From the NCBI RefSeq assembly GCF_905220365.1, contig NC_061131.1, positions 4,650,001 to 4,714,000 of the forward strand: a stretch of DNA of 64,000 bases. The letters are read 5' to 3'. The notes under the pieces are model-generated. The model searched no databases. It saw only the letters and a list, made by a program, of their open reading frames with translations, and was not told the origin of the DNA. Both the position numbers and the translations under genes were made by a program. Origin of the DNA: Vanessa cardui (Eukaryota > Arthropoda > Insecta > Lepidoptera > Nymphalidae). This document shows positions 48,121-60,159 of this stretch, piece after piece. Position 1 is the first letter of the stretch, and the number at the start of each line of letters is the position of its first letter.

Positions 48121-48581
48121 TTTCAATAAATATAAATTAAGTAAATAAAAATATATTTTATTTGAATTAACTTAAAAGTAAAAAATGAAATTTGAATTAA
48201 ATAAAACCCATTTATTTGTTACATTATATTCTTAAATATAAAAGCCTGTGGGGGATTATCCTGTCAGATTTTTTTGGAATAATAATAATAATAATAATTT
48301 ATTTATTCTCTCTCACATTACATATATTACAGTTTAAACGTATCTTAATAATAAGTACAATAATGTGTGGGAGACAGGAGCCCAAACTAGGTTGCCCTGT
48401 GCTAAGGGTCTCCTGGCTCCACCTCTAGGATATCAACAATTTGTTATATAAAATTACATGTAATATGAAAAAGACCAAACATGATACAGACATTGTAAAT
48501 TATGAAATAAAGACAAATAAAATGAAATGTAATTTATGTTCGTGACTTTGTTGTATGTGTGCGCGCATCTGCGAATTTCCG

Positions 48582-48631
48582 TGTATGTGTGTGTGTGTGT
48601 GTGTGCGTGCGTGTGTGTGTGTGCGTGCGTG

Positions 48632-48664
<33 letters not shown>

Positions 48665-48709
48665 TTGTGCGAGCGTGTGCGTGTGTGTGTGAGTGTGTGT
48701 GTGTGTGAG
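48582..48709. repeat. Interrupted (GT)n microsatellite in the LINE 3' UTR
   Basis: About 128 bp of GT/GC/GTTT/GAGT variants of a TG repeat, starting 30 bp after the LINE stop codon. Confidence 0.95.
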
Positions 48710-48737
48710 TTAGTCGGATCGTGGTTATGTATAGCCA

Positions 48738-50237
48738 TTACATTATTATTTTTTCTTTCTCGTCATAGTCAAGTGTTAATAGCCAATCAGTTAGTTTTTT
48801 CTTACATGAGAATTTATTTAAATTTGAGATTGTAAGTATTCTATTTATCTTATTATACAGCCTTCGTACTTTAAAATTATAAAATTTTTGGGCAAAAAAA
48901 GTTTGAACTCTTTTAGTTTCACAGACCTCATAAGATCTTCTTGAGTCAACTGTATCTATTTGTGATGTATTTATCATTGAGTGTTTTTTTAAAATCATAT
49001 TTTGTATGTAAAGTTTTCTGACAGATAGAACATTTGCCTCCTTATATACATTTACAGTTGGGAATAAGCGAGGCTTAGAGAGAGCTACTTTAAGCAACAT
49101 TCTTTGAGCTCTTTCCACCTCAATTATGAGCGTTTTACTCGAGCCGCCCCAAACTAATATGCAATATGCTATTAAAGATTGGCATAATGATATATAAACT
49201 GTCTTGACGAGTCTCCAGTCAGCGATATTTCTTAATTTTTTAAAGATATAAGTGAGTTTTCTAATTTTTTGACTTATTTGCATTAAATGCCCTTTAAAGG
49301 TGAGGTTCTGATCGATTGTAACACCTAAGTATTTAGTTTGATCGGTTCTGTTAATCATGGGACACGTAATGTGATTTTTTTGATTGCAGGAATGAGCTAT
49401 TAATTCATGTAGAATTTTATTACGGTAGGTGTTGCGTATAAAAAAGGTTATGTATTGAGTTTTTTGTGGATTAAGCGTGAGAGTGTTTAAAGCCATCCAG
49501 TGATTAACCGTATTAAAACCCTCTTGTGCTAATAAAAATACCTCATTCCATGTTTTACCATGAAATGTAAGAGTGGTGTCATCGGCGTATGGTATTATTT
49601 TACACTTGCTTAGATTAAGGTTACAAAGCTCATTTATATAGCACAGAAATAGAGTTGGGCCTAAAATGCTGCCTTGGGGAATCCCATAGGTGATAGGACT
49701 CTCATTGCTAATCACATCACCTATTTTAACCTGCTGGGAGCGATCTTGCATTCTGCATCTGATGTTGATTTTCCTTTCCTAAAGCCATATTGTGAATCAG
49801 ATAGTAATTTTTTATCTTCCAAATATTTCAGAAGCCTATTATTTATAATTTTTTCAAGTAGTTTAGAGAGGGAAAGTAATATCGAAATAGGGCGATAGTT
49901 TGATACTATGTTTCTGTCTCCGGATTTGAAAATTGGTTTAACGATGGATTTTTTAAGAGAAATGGGGAATACACCTTCGGATAAACATCTATTTAATATG
50001 TAGGTCAGTGGGGTCACAATAAATTAATTTAAACATTTGAGTACTTTAGAGGAGATGCCATCCCAGCCAGGACTACAGTCTGTTTTTAGGTTGATGATAT
50101 ATCTCCGTATTTCATCTTCAGTAGTATCTAAGAGAAGTAATGAACTCTTTTTGGTTGATGTACTATGGACGTTGGTTAATGCGGGTGGAAGGTTTAGGGT
50201 TATTTTTGTTGCCAGATCTGCACCTATTGAGCATTAG
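48738..50237 (-). pseudogene. LINE reverse transcriptase, broken
   Basis: The upstream part (50237-49721) reads from GADLATKI through DGISSKVLK, an in-frame TAA at 50026-50024, then SVNYRPISILLSL-like palm sequence (seen as IVSNYRPISILLS) and QYGFRKGKSTSDA. The downstream part (49751-48738, 337 aa) is in a different frame. It starts just before GIPQGSILGP, contains the catalytic YADD (about residues 55-58), and continues through thumb/connection sequence to a TAA. The segment expected between these, which carries the first catalytic Asp (the F.DL.KAFD motif), is missing. A deletion of roughly 60-70 codons plus a frame change is inferred from family layout. The enzyme cannot be active. Confidence 0.85.
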
Positions 50238-50339
50238 TCGTAGAAAAATATTTTTTTTATTTTGTAATTAATTACTGATACAATGTACAAATAATCAAGA
50301 AACATGCGAGATCTAATCAAATACTTAAAAATTATTTCA

Positions 50340-50500
50340 TTTAATATTCGTCAATGATGTTCTCGATAGGCTGCAGATTGCTCATAACACCCATAAACTT
50401 ATTTATCAAGATCATATCTTCTTTTTCTGAATCCGGACACAGATATGATTTATGTGAATGTTTTTGTTGGTGTAATCTCGATGTAAAGTTGGTACGATGA
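50340..50500 (-). other. Possible coding remnant below the Helitron relic
   Basis: A minus-strand frame reads KHSHKSYLCPDSEKEDMI and continues NKFMGVMSNLQPIENIIDEY to a stop. It could be more of the Helitron ORF in another frame or a separate fragment; I cannot assign it. Confidence 0.25.
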
Positions 50501-50564
50501 AAATTTTAATTAAATTTCACCAAAACGTCCTCTATTTATTATTTTCTAAGGTTACATTTGTAAC

Positions 50565-51594
50565 CTTGTCATCTGTATGTATCTCGTAAATAAATGTACC
50601 CTTTGGCTTGAAGTTTTGATTGGTTGCATCGAATATAGTTTAATCGTTCGTTCTCGACCATAGCGTACATGTCAACAATGAATTGCTAAAACAGTTGACA
50701 ATACTTCAGAATATGGTTAGATTAATTATGTCTAATCATTATACGATACGCATAAAAATCCAACTCTTCGATGTCACAGAGCCAGTCGTGAGATTATTTT
50801 GATACAGTCCGAGATGATATCCATCTTCTGCTCGCATAATCATAATTGAATAATCGTAATATTTGGCATACGATTGATATTTTTCAGCGACACCTTGATT
50901 GTTTTTGTGTCGCTTAGTGATAACAATACCTCGTTTTGTAATTTCTGTACCGACAATTACAGCTGTGACTTCAGAGGCTATGGAAGCTTTAATACGCCTT
51001 TTCTGCTCTGCGTTCTATCTGCATTGATAATTACTTTGAATCATTTGTTTTTTCACTTTCTAGAGCAGTTTTAGGCATAATCCTAAATTTAGCGAATATT
51101 TCTCGATTAGTTATGGTACTGAACATGCATCGAACGTAGGTAAGAAGAGGTTCTGGTGGTTCAACCAATTGTGGTAAATACATTTTACCAGTGGAGTAGC
51201 ATATACCATCAGTTTATTTAGCGTGACAATATGGGCATACTATATTCATTGAACTAATGATCACATCGGGATTCATCTTGTTATCATAACCTATGTAGTA
51301 ATTGAAGGCTGATTTATTGAGATTGGTTCTAGTTCTTGACTTAGTCTATTTTAATCGTTCATCATCCAGTCGTTGGGCTTGTCAGGTTTATCAGTATCTC
51401 TCGATAAAGATGCTTGTTCGAAGATCTCGAACTTGATCATTTCGTTGACTAACTGTTGGCAGCTCTTAAAGTAGAAATTCGGATTCTATTTGTTTCTAAA
51501 CGTATTTCTTGTTGGTGTGTTGTTTCCGTAGCTCTTTTAGATGACGCTACGCATATATTGTTGATATTCCGCGCTTTTGTTTCTTCAATGGCAT
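50565..51594 (-). pseudogene. Decayed Helitron Rep/helicase ORF, N-terminal part
   Basis: Minus strand, several frames and stops. From 51594 it reads MPLKKQKRG, an Arg/Glu-rich stretch typical of Helitron N-termini. The signature CPYC-then-GKMYLPQLVEPPEPLL follows near 51130-51250, and then SEVTAVIVGTE with GIVITKRHKNNQGVAEKYQ. After that come EDGYHLGLYQNNLTTG, FYAYRIMIRHN, QFIVDMYAMVENERLNYI and KGYIYLRDTYR. Order and motifs match the Helitron_like_N region that precedes the Rep and helicase domains. Rep HUH and helicase motifs are not found, so the ORF is a truncated relic. The autonomous family may have mobilised the short Helitrons in this window (inference). Confidence 0.8.
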
Positions 51595-53234
51595 GGTGGT
51601 TTCTATTTATATAAATAAGTTGTTTTTTTTTTTGGTTATGTGTCTTACGTTTACATTTTATACTAAAGATTCATTGTTATTGGAGTTATGAGTATACTTA
51701 CCAATAGTGATTATTGTTTACTTTCTTATATTCAGAACAGCTAATCACTTCTTCCCATATATGTAATTTATAATAATTATCCCATTTTAAAATGACAATT
51801 ATTATTGTTGTGATTATTTTATGTTTATTGGCATATGACGGAAATTAAGTTAGTTGTTATGCTATTTGAATAGATTTTCATTTTTTATTTCATATTTTAT
51901 AATTATCGGTTGATCGGAATATAAGTGTATCCTTTTGGCTATCTACATATACTTTTGTATGTATAGATCGCCTATGATTTGCGCAAGTACATGTTTTTCC
52001 TGTATGCCAGTTTTTATAAAGATACAGACATCCAAAAATTTCAAAAATAGTAATTAATTAGGAAGGTAATTAAGTCAGTCAAAGAACACATGACGAATTA
52101 CGACAAAAATAAGTGTACAGACAAACTCTAAAGATTTATATAATAGTATAGATTTAGTACTCACGTGCGATAGCTTTATTATTAGCGTATTTCATGTATA
52201 ACTTTGGTGTTTCTATACCGATTTCTATGATTTTTTTTTATGGAATAGTTAATACTGGTAACTTTTGTAATTTGGGATGATTGAGAATGTTATAAACGTA
52301 GGAATAGACAAATATAATCAGAAAGCTTCGAATTACTACGCTATTGGGAGTGACACGTGTTATTATGAGTCAACCATAAAAGATAGACATAGGCTGTCAT
52401 GGGATATTTTTTGTATAATTTTAAGGAGAACATTTCCGTAATACATGATTTCTGTGTAGCTTTAATCATTAAGGCCAAACACGCGACGGCAGCTCAAAAT
52501 ATGGGGTAACTTCTCCCGTTTTTCAGACATTTCCCTTCACTGCTCTGCTCCTATGGACTTTAGCGCGATTAAAAGTATACTATAACCAGCTCAGGAGTAT
52601 GAAAAATAATTGTACCAAGTTTCGTTAAAATCCGTCGAGTAGTTTTTGTTTCTATAACGGTTATATGGACAGACAGACAGACAGACAAAAATTTTACTGA
52701 TTGCATTTTTGCCATCAGTATTGACCCCTGATCATCCCCTGATAGTTATTTTGTAAAAATATTTCATGTACAGAATTGACATCCCTACAGATTTATTATA
52801 AGTATAGAAGATAAGCATTAGGTTTCGAAATTAAGGTATTACAATAATCTGGTTCACAACATATTAAGTCTGTTAATTCAAAACTATCAATATTATTTAT
52901 ATTACGTAAATCTGCCATTGTGCTTTAAAAAATAATACTTTAAGATAATTTAGGGAATTTATGGTGTATCTTAAATTATACTCACAGTAAGCCCGTTTGC
53001 GTTGAGTACGAATATAACTGAACAAATTAATTATGAGCATAGACATAAAAGCTGTATATCTACTTACTATAGTATACATTTTTAATATCGATTGACCGTA
53101 TTGTGTGAATGTGTTAAATAGGTAGAATGAGCATTGTGTTTGTGATATGTCTGTGTGAGCGTGAAATGTGTACATATTCATAAGATTAGTAATAATTAAA
53201 ATAAAAAGATACAACATTAATGACCGCGAGTCGC
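51595..53234. other. AT-rich spacer between the Helitron relic and the ORF1-like frame
   Basis: Contains the short element at 52.54-52.81 kb. A minus-strand frame just after the ORF1-like stop (53217-52897) has no reverse-transcriptase or endonuclease motif. Confidence 0.45.
52540..52808 (-). mobile_element. Probable short Helitron/MITE copy, separate family
   Basis: On the minus strand it starts TCTATACTTATAATAAATC. It contains a (CTGT)n run and ATTTTAACGAAACTTGGTAC. Layout resembles the other short elements, but the ends are imperfect. Confidence 0.4.
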
Positions 53235-53840
53235 TTAAGTAGTTTGCAAGCGTTTGAGATCTAGTTCGTTTTTTAAACGAATTGAGGGTTCATTTTCTTT
53301 TTTGCGTAAAAATAAACTACCTGGAGTGGCCCAGCAGAACTTGTAATTATTTTTCGCAGCGAAATGTCTAGCCATGAAATGCAGTCTTTTCATGCTCGGT
53401 GTAAGGAAGTCTGATACATAAATTGTTGTTTGAGGTCCATCGAGGCCCAGGTGCATGGTGTTCAGTCTGACACCGTTATTGTCCTTCGTGAGTTGTTTTA
53501 TCGATCGCAATATTTTATCCTTCGTGCTTACCGTTGAAAATTCCACAATTACGGGTTTAGATGTTTCATTCTTTGAATATCCCCTGTAAATGTTTCGAAT
53601 TTCCTGAGAGTCGATGTCGACCTTGAATACATTTCCAAGTGATTTCACAATATCATGCAATTCCTGCGCTTTTTCTGTTTTTGAATTTGGAATATTTCGA
53701 ATTTCTACACAGGTGGCGCGACTTCTTCTTTCCAGTAATTCAACCTTTTCCTCCAAATTTCTTATTTGTGCTTTGACTTCTAATTTTTCTTGCAGTAGTG
53801 AGTTATATTTGAAGTTCTTTTCTATAAATTGCAAAAACAT
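53235..53840 (-). pseudogene. Stand-alone retrotransposon ORF1-like frame (Baculo_FP-like C-terminal domain)
   Basis: An uninterrupted 201-codon frame. Residues 1-40 are heptad-like coiled coil (LEEKVELLERRSR), followed by VEIRNIPN, a motif typical of insect LINE ORF1 proteins. Around 140-190 are IYVSDFLTPSMKRL, NYKFCWATPGSLFLRKK and a basic tail. This matches the FP25K-like C-terminal domain found in lepidopteran LINE ORF1 proteins (remembered). The usual N-terminal zinc finger and longer coiled coil are missing, and no matching ORF2 follows within 1 kb. It is most likely a relic. The lack of stops also allows a young copy or a co-opted exon: an acceptor-like TTTTTGCAATTTATAG lies near the start. 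Confidence 0.65.
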
Positions 53841-54232
53841 ATATTCAAATTATAATTTGTGACATGGCATATGTATTCTCGCAATATGGGCTTGGCCAGC
53901 ACCAAAGATCTTTAGCCTTAATAGAACGGTATGATCTACAGTACTACCTTACATTTTGAGTATCGTTCAAGTCCTAGCTTAATACAATTTGCAACACTAC
54001 GTATAGCACCGTACAAGACATATACTACACAACCATTGTTATATTGGAACCGGCTGTCCAATTTAAATGCGTATACAAAATTTCATGTTTATATATGTTT
54101 ATATTATTTGGCTGTTGTCCGTTAAGTTGTTTATTTTTCCCAAGCATTCGGTATGTTTATTCATCTCACAGCTTTGTAAGTTTCGATCAAAATAAATGAA
54201 CATTGCAATGTAAATGAAGGCTTTTAAAAAAG

Positions 54233-54574
54233 TATAGTAAGACACAAAGTGGATGTAGCATCGGAAAATGCAATGGAATGAAAATAAAACCGATTACTGC
54301 CGATTTACACAACCAATAAAAATAGCTCCCCATCGCGCCATTCGACGCTATTCGTCGCTATAGATTCACGCGTCAGAGAAAGCAAGAGCATGTAAATCGA
54401 CGCGTCAAATTGACGAATATATTAGGTCAAATGATATTACAAGTTATTACGTTTATGCAAAGATCATATTCGCGTGAGAAATAAATATTGATAATTTGGG
54501 ATAGCGTACTTAATTCGGATGTGATCGTTTTTACGAATTTTGCCGATGCGACATCTAAGTTGTGTCGTACTATA
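54233..54574 (-). mobile_element. MITE, copy 2 (inverted relative to copy 1)
   Basis: 342 bp with ends TATAGTAAGACACAAAG and, reversed, TATAGTACGACACAACTTAG. The inner segment AAAATAGCTCCCCATCGCGC is the reverse complement counterpart of copy 1. Confidence 0.7.
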
Positions 54575-54930
54575 ACACCAAGCGAATATCAAACCCTGTT
54601 CGGCTTCAGCAGTTGTATAATTTTAAAGATCAAAACATACAAAATATTATTTAATGATTAGGAATTCGTTTTCAATGATTTTTGAATCTACATTCCTTAC
54701 CGGAGCTAGCTTTACTAAATTGATTATAAGGATTAAATGCGTTTTAAGAATGTTCTCGAAAATATATGTTTTAATTTCCTGACTTAGATTATATTTATAT
54801 TTTCTAATTTGCGAACTTAAAGACGTGTACATCAAATTACAAACAACTGCAAAGCGATCAGATGGATTATCTCTGCACAGAGAATTTTAATAAATTATTA
54901 ACCCATAAAATGATATACAAAATTTATGTT

Positions 54931-55119
54931 GACAGTATAAATGTGAAAGTAAGTCTGTCTGTTTGTTTGTCTATCGCTGTTTCACGACCACTAAACCGAA
55001 TTTGATGATACTGCGTACGAAGTAAACTTGAACTCTAAGAAAGGACACTGGGTACCTTTTATGCCTAACACACGACAGCGAACCCCTAAAACGCTAGTGA
55101 AGCCACGGGCGACTACTTG
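54931..55119 (+). mobile_element. Subfamily 2 Helitron-like copy, decayed 3' end
   Basis: Core matches (AGTATAAATGTGAAAGTAAG, GAACTCTAAGAAAGGACA). The end reads CCACGGGCGACTACTTGT, so CTAG has mutated. It directly abuts a SINE A. Confidence 0.6.
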
Positions 55120-55127
55120 TGTGTTAC

Positions 55128-55421
55128 AAAAACAACAGCATGTAAATTCCCACTGCTGGGCTAAAGGCCTCCTCTCCCTTTGAGGAGAAGGTTTGGAACA
55201 TATTCCACCACGCTGTTTCAATGCGGGTTGGTGGAATAGACATGTGGCAGAATTTCTATGAAATTTGTCACATGCAGGTTTCGTCACGATGTTTTCCTTC
55301 ACCGCTGAGCACGAGATGAATTATAAAGACAAATTAAGCACATGAATCAGCGGTGCTCGCCTGGGTTTGAACCCGCAATCATCGGTTAAGATGCACGCGT
55401 TCTAACCACTGGGCCATCTCG
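55128..55421 (-). mobile_element. SINE A, full length (minus)
   Basis: Head CGAGATGGCCCAGTGG at 55421; B box GGGTTCAAACCC; tail next to the Helitron-like copy ending at 55119. Confidence 0.9.
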
Positions 55422-55464
55422 ACCGTGTGTGTTATAATAATTAAAAAAGGTACATGAAATAAAT

Positions 55465-55930
55465 CAAAGTCAAAGTCAAAAACCTTTACTCAAAACAGAA
55501 GTGTTTACACTCTCTTATTGATTGTCAAAAATCTACCACCGGTTCGGAATATAATACCCCAGACCTGAGAATAACCGGCGAAAGAAACTCAGCAGGATCT
55601 ATTTTTTTTTTATAATGTCAATTTACAATATACAATAATAAACATATTCTTGTTATTTGAAACAGCCTAGAGGCGATCATCTCTAGAAAGTCATTAGTGC
55701 TGTAATATCCTTTAGCACACAATCATCAATTTAAATGATTGTAATTAGAAATTGTTATACTTCGTACGTGTCTTGGATAAACTATTTCGTTACTTCCGCT
55801 CGTATGCACTTTGAATCGATGTTAGGAAAGTTAGTGAATGCGGGATACAGCTGGCTAAACTTGCGTACACTATCTGGTATTAGACATGTACTCGTTCCTA
55901 ACTCGTTAAAATGTTACGGTTCAATAGAAC
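55465..55930 (-). repeat. LINE 3' region of the same family (minus)
   Basis: The reverse of CTACCACCGGTTCGGAAT and GAAAGAAACTCAGCAGGAT matches the 16.6-kb fragment, with a (TTTGAC)n tail at the low end. Further up (55735-55930) a minus frame reads SVRKFSQLYPAFTNFPNI, which could be decayed coding sequence; the link is uncertain. Confidence 0.45.
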
Positions 55931-57432
55931 AGAACATTTTAATCAACATGCATAACATTATGCAAATTCATATTATTTTATTTAACACCTTTAATCCTAG
56001 AATGATGATTTATTTTATATGCCAGGAATAAATTTGTCATAACACATAATCCTATACCGTCAAAAAAAACATCATTTATATATTTTAATAATATTTCGTT
56101 CAAATATATACAATAAAACTATTACCACAACATAAATTTGTGTCAATATATTAATTTACAAATCAATGCATATATTATTTATCCGCTTATTGTATATAAT
56201 TGTATCCTTTGACCGCCCATCCACGAATATATCTTTTTTCTCCTGCCCGTTCAAAATCCACCGCCTTTTGTTTTTCTCGTGCCAGGCAGTACCAGTCGCC
56301 GCACCACGCCACGAGAAGAAGTGACGGGAGTCCCACAATACGGTGTCGATAACCGAATCAATAATTATACTAATATTATTATGTTATTTCAAATAAAAAC
56401 GTATTTAAAAATTAAAGCCGTACTAAATATTATTATTTCATTTCAAATTATATTTAAGTATATTTAAAAAATCATGACATATAAATTAATTTTGTTTTTG
56501 CAAACATGTATGTTATTGTCAGTGAACAATAATTTTATATTACTCCTTATCAAAGACACTTTATCTTGTTACTGTTTCAAAGATACAGTCAGAGTTAATT
56601 CTTTGTTTACATAAATAAGTGTGTGATTACTATGGTGATACTGATATTTATAAGTCTTTATAACGATATTTTTATGAAATTTGTAATAAATAACAATAAA
56701 TCTTTTTAGGTTAAGTTACTAAAGGCATTTAAGGAAATGTGTTATATTACGTTTTTAGCGTGAAAAGGATTTATATATTATAAATTCCATATTCAAATTC
56801 TTTAAATTTATAAAAATATTAAGGAATTCATTTATTAAAAAAAAATACATTACACAAATTTGATAGGTCCACCAATGAAATGCGAGCAAAACATGTATGG
56901 GAAAAAGTGATGTGTACGCCTGATTTCATTCCAAAAAATAAACTTGTGTTATGGACAAAATAAATCCCAATAGAACGGGTAATACTGAAAAATTCAGTCA
57001 TAAAAAGTCTAAGTCGCTATTAAAGTAATTGGTTCGATAAGACATAAGAAAAGTTTCTATTTGACAAGGGACCGAGCTCTATGAGTAACGTGGAATCTTG
57101 GGAAATAATAAAAAGGACAATGGATTTATTTAGCCTTTATTTGCAAATAAGATACGTCTATCGAACGACGACGGCGATATCTACTGTCCGACAAACGGCG
57201 ATAGTTATTTAGATATGTCAATTTATTAATTTCCATAAATTTCAAAATCGTTTCACAGGAGCATAATTATTTTCCTAAATCTTGTGATACATATTTATTT
57301 ATTGGGTTTTACATTTGTCATTCTAACATAAATATACAATGAGATGATATGCATACAAAGATTATGTAAAATGAATCAATATATGACATTACTTTTAAGT
57401 TACATGCATAGACGTACAGTTTTTTTTAAGAC
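55931..57432. other. AT-rich sequence
   Basis: Only the possible coding remnant at 56.2 kb. Confidence 0.45.
56195..56345 (-). pseudogene. Possible coding remnant of a transposon
   Basis: The minus frame reads HFFSWRGAATGTAWHEKNKR, then RWILNGQEKKDIFVDGRSKD, which looks protein-like. The source family is not identified. Confidence 0.3.
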
Positions 57433-57724
57433 ATTTTTTTTTGGTATGGGTTTGACGAGCATATGGGCCACCCGGTGGTAAGTGGTCACCGTCACCCATA
57501 GACAATAACGCTGTAAGAAATATTAACTATTCCTTACATCGTCAATGTACTACTACCAACCTTGGGAACTAAGATGTTATATCCCTTGTGCCTGTAGTTA
57601 CACTGGCTCAGTCACCATTCAAACCGGAACACAACAATACTGAGTACTGTAATTTGGCGGTAGAATAACTGATGAGTGGGTGGTATCCACACAGACGGGC
57701 TTGGACAAAGCCCTACCACCAAGT
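57433..57724 (-). mobile_element. Retroposon B, full length (minus)
   Basis: T-rich start (poly(A) complement), GGGCCACCCGGTGGTAAGTG, and end AAAGCCCTACCACCAAGTAA. Confidence 0.85.
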
Positions 57725-57971
57725 AAACTAAACATTACTTATATTCCTGTGTCCTACAAATAAAAGTAAAACTTGAGCTAGTAGTTGCGTATACCCACAC
57801 ACTAGTAGGGTCTGCGAGGCTGCGATTTTTACCTGTAAACATTTTTGCATGTAAACTATTGCGATATTTGAGTTTACACTTTATGCTTTTATGAAACGAA
57901 AACGATAATAACGAATATTTTTATTACATTACTTTATTTTCTTCATTAAATAAACAAAATATATCCATTAT

Positions 57972-58240
57972 AGGTAATGGAGCAAGTCCGTCTGGATAGG
58001 TACCATCCACACATTATAGTCTACCACCAAAACATCAATACTTAGTATTATGTATCCCTTTTTTAAGATGACTAAATAATTGCCAATACAGGCACAGAAA
58101 TTACAAAACATCTTAAATCTCAAAGTAGCAGTAGTACTATTGGCGATGTAAGGAATAATTTGTTGACAGTCCAAAGTCCATGGGTGGGTACCATTTATTC
58201 AGATATCCCATTTGCGAGACTATAAACCAAATAATAAAAA
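57972..58240 (+). mobile_element. Retroposon B, diverged
   Basis: GCAAGTCCGTCTGGATAGGT, ACAGGCACAGAAATTACAAA, and GGCGATGTAAGGAATAATTT. Confidence 0.6.
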
Positions 58241-58716
58241 AAAAAAACAAATGCGAAGTTTTACATATTTTGGTACTAAAATATGGAATTTTATAAAGTG
58301 TTTTTAATATGTTCTTTACAAGTGCCGTTATCCTTAAACGGTTATGGTTTACTAAAACGAGTATTTTATAAATATCGAAGCAATTCACAGATTCCCATTT
58401 CAAGTGGCATTTTGTTTTATGTGACTGCTCGTTACCGACGCCGGCCGCGCGTGAAGTTACGGCCGCGATGGGAGTTATATACACACCCTATATTCATAGC
58501 ATTTATGGAGTTCCCGAAAAAGCATAATCAGCTTGTCCACTCAAGCCTAAGGGTTCTTCTGCACTTCAAACGTAGATACAAAACTTATTTAATATCGTGT
58601 TCTTTATACCTATAATAAAATTGTAGTGTCTGCTCGTATTGTATATGTATTGTGTATATTGACATAACAGACATTTAATAAATGCACATGTATCTAGTGA
58701 TAGTAGATAAACTTAT
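58241..58716. other. Spacer with a short GC-rich patch at 58430-58490
   Basis: The patch (ACGCCGGCCGCGCGTGAAGT) is open on both strands but has no splice sites or motif. Confidence 0.3.
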
Positions 58717-59003
58717 TACTTGGTGGTAGGGCTTTGTGCAAGTCCGTCTGGGTAGGTACCACCCACTCATCAGTTATTCTACCGCCAAATAACAGTATTC
58801 AGTATTGTTGTGTTCCAGTTTGAAGGGTGAGTGAGCAAGTGTAACTACAGGCACAAGGGACATAACATCTTAGTTACCAAGGTTGGTGGCACATTGACGA
58901 TGTAAGGTAATATTTCTTACAGCATCATTGCCTATGGGTTATGGTGACCACTTACCATCAGGTGGCCCATATGCTCGTCCGCCAACCAATAACATAAAAA
59001 AAA
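58717..59003 (+). mobile_element. Retroposon B, full length
   Basis: Same layout as the 19.8-kb copy: TTGGTGGTAGGGCTTTGTGC to CGCCAACCAATAACATA and an A run. Confidence 0.85.
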
Positions 59004-59029
59004 ACCAAAATAACTTTTTATTACAATTA

Positions 59030-59135
59030 TATCTGTCTGTCTGTATGTTTATTTGTTCCGGCTAATCTATAGAACGGCTTGACTAAATTGACGGGTCTTT
59101 CACTGGCAGATAGCTAATGTAATAAGTTGTAAATT
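59030..59135 (+). mobile_element. Helitron-like fragment, subfamily 3
   Basis: CTGTCTGTCTGTATGTTT, then TTCCGGCTAATCTATAGAAC and TCTTTCACTGGCAGATA, which is the reverse complement of the 20.6-kb core. Confidence 0.45.
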
Positions 59136-59825
59136 TGGCTACCTTTATTTTATATTAGATAACAGTGAAGTCACCCTACAATGTTCAAATATTGTCCAGT
59201 ATGCCACCACACCGCTTATGGTTTCTTCCTACCAACGACTTAATATCACAGATTGTAGCTGCCTAATACAGAATAAATAAGTAATAGTAAATTCTGGGTA
59301 CTGAACTTATTTCAAATTAATTTAATAATTAATTAAATATTTAATAAGTCGAGGCCCATCAACATAGTTGTATATAATTTATTAATGTTTTTATTAAAAA
59401 GTGTCTACCAAATGTCTAGAAAGTGTGTTCCAAACCTAGCATATTAAAATATGAATTAGTTTTATTTCATTGGAATCAGTAACACTGTTGCTTCGTATGT
59501 TTACCGTGGCCCAATGAAACATCCACAACAGTGAATAGCCATTAAGTAACGATTGTATTGAATTGAAAAATATTGTAGTTTTATACGTGAAGCTGCGAAC
59601 TGTGAAGGTGTAAAACATAAGTTTTATTTGTTTAGAATATACATCGGCTGTAGGTAAGAGCTTTCGCTAATATACAATTTTTATTTATACAAATTTTGTA
59701 CACGTGTATTATTTGTTGTAAAAGAAAATAATATCAAGTATAAAATGACATTAATGCAATAATTTTTATATGACGAAAGTGTTCATCAGTGTTGCGGCAC
59801 ATTACTCGAATCTCCTAGAATACAA

Positions 59826-60122
59826 TCAACAACAACAGCTTATAAATTCCCACTGCTGGGCTAAAGGCCTCCTCTTCCTTTGAGGTGAGGGTTTGGAACA
59901 TATTCCACCACGCTGTTCCAATGCGGGTTGGTGGAATATACATGTGGCAGAATTTCTGTGAAATTTGTCACATGCAGGTTTCCTCACGATGTTTTCCTTC
60001 ACCGCCGAGTACGAGATGAATTATAAACACAAATTAAGCACATGAATCAGCGGTGCTTGCCCAGATTTGAACCCGCAATCATCGGTTAAGATGCACGAGT
60101 TCTAACCACAGGGCTATCTCGA
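59826..60122 (-). mobile_element. SINE A, full length (minus)
   Basis: Head CGAGATAGCCCTGTGG, B box GGGTTCAAATCT, and a CTGTTGTTGTTGA tail. Confidence 0.9.
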
Positions 60123-60159
60123 CTCGTTATATTTCTCACAATGGTTATGTACATACATA

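Larger units (their letters stand above)
48278..50260 (-). mobile_element. 5'-truncated CR1/Jockey-like LINE with internal deletion
   Basis: Minus-strand element. The 3' end is an (ATT)n tail (AAT repeats at 48278-48297 on the plus strand). The 3' UTR contains a GT/TG microsatellite, and reverse-transcriptase coding sequence spans 48738-50240. Recognisable coding sequence stops at about 50260, where the decayed Helitron region begins. Endonuclease and ORF1 sequence are absent, as expected for 5' truncation. Clade assignment is from motif style only. Confidence 0.85.

Noticed and set aside
48454..48835. Reading frames through the TG microsatellite
   Set aside because: Translated simple repeat (Cys-Val or His-Thr runs) on both strands.
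52897..53217. ORF2 start following the ORF1-like frame
   Set aside because: The 106-aa frame has no endonuclease or reverse-transcriptase motif and is AT-driven.
58137..58615. 115-aa and 110-aa opposed frames
   Set aside because: Both strands are open over a short GC patch; no domain; partly retroposon B.
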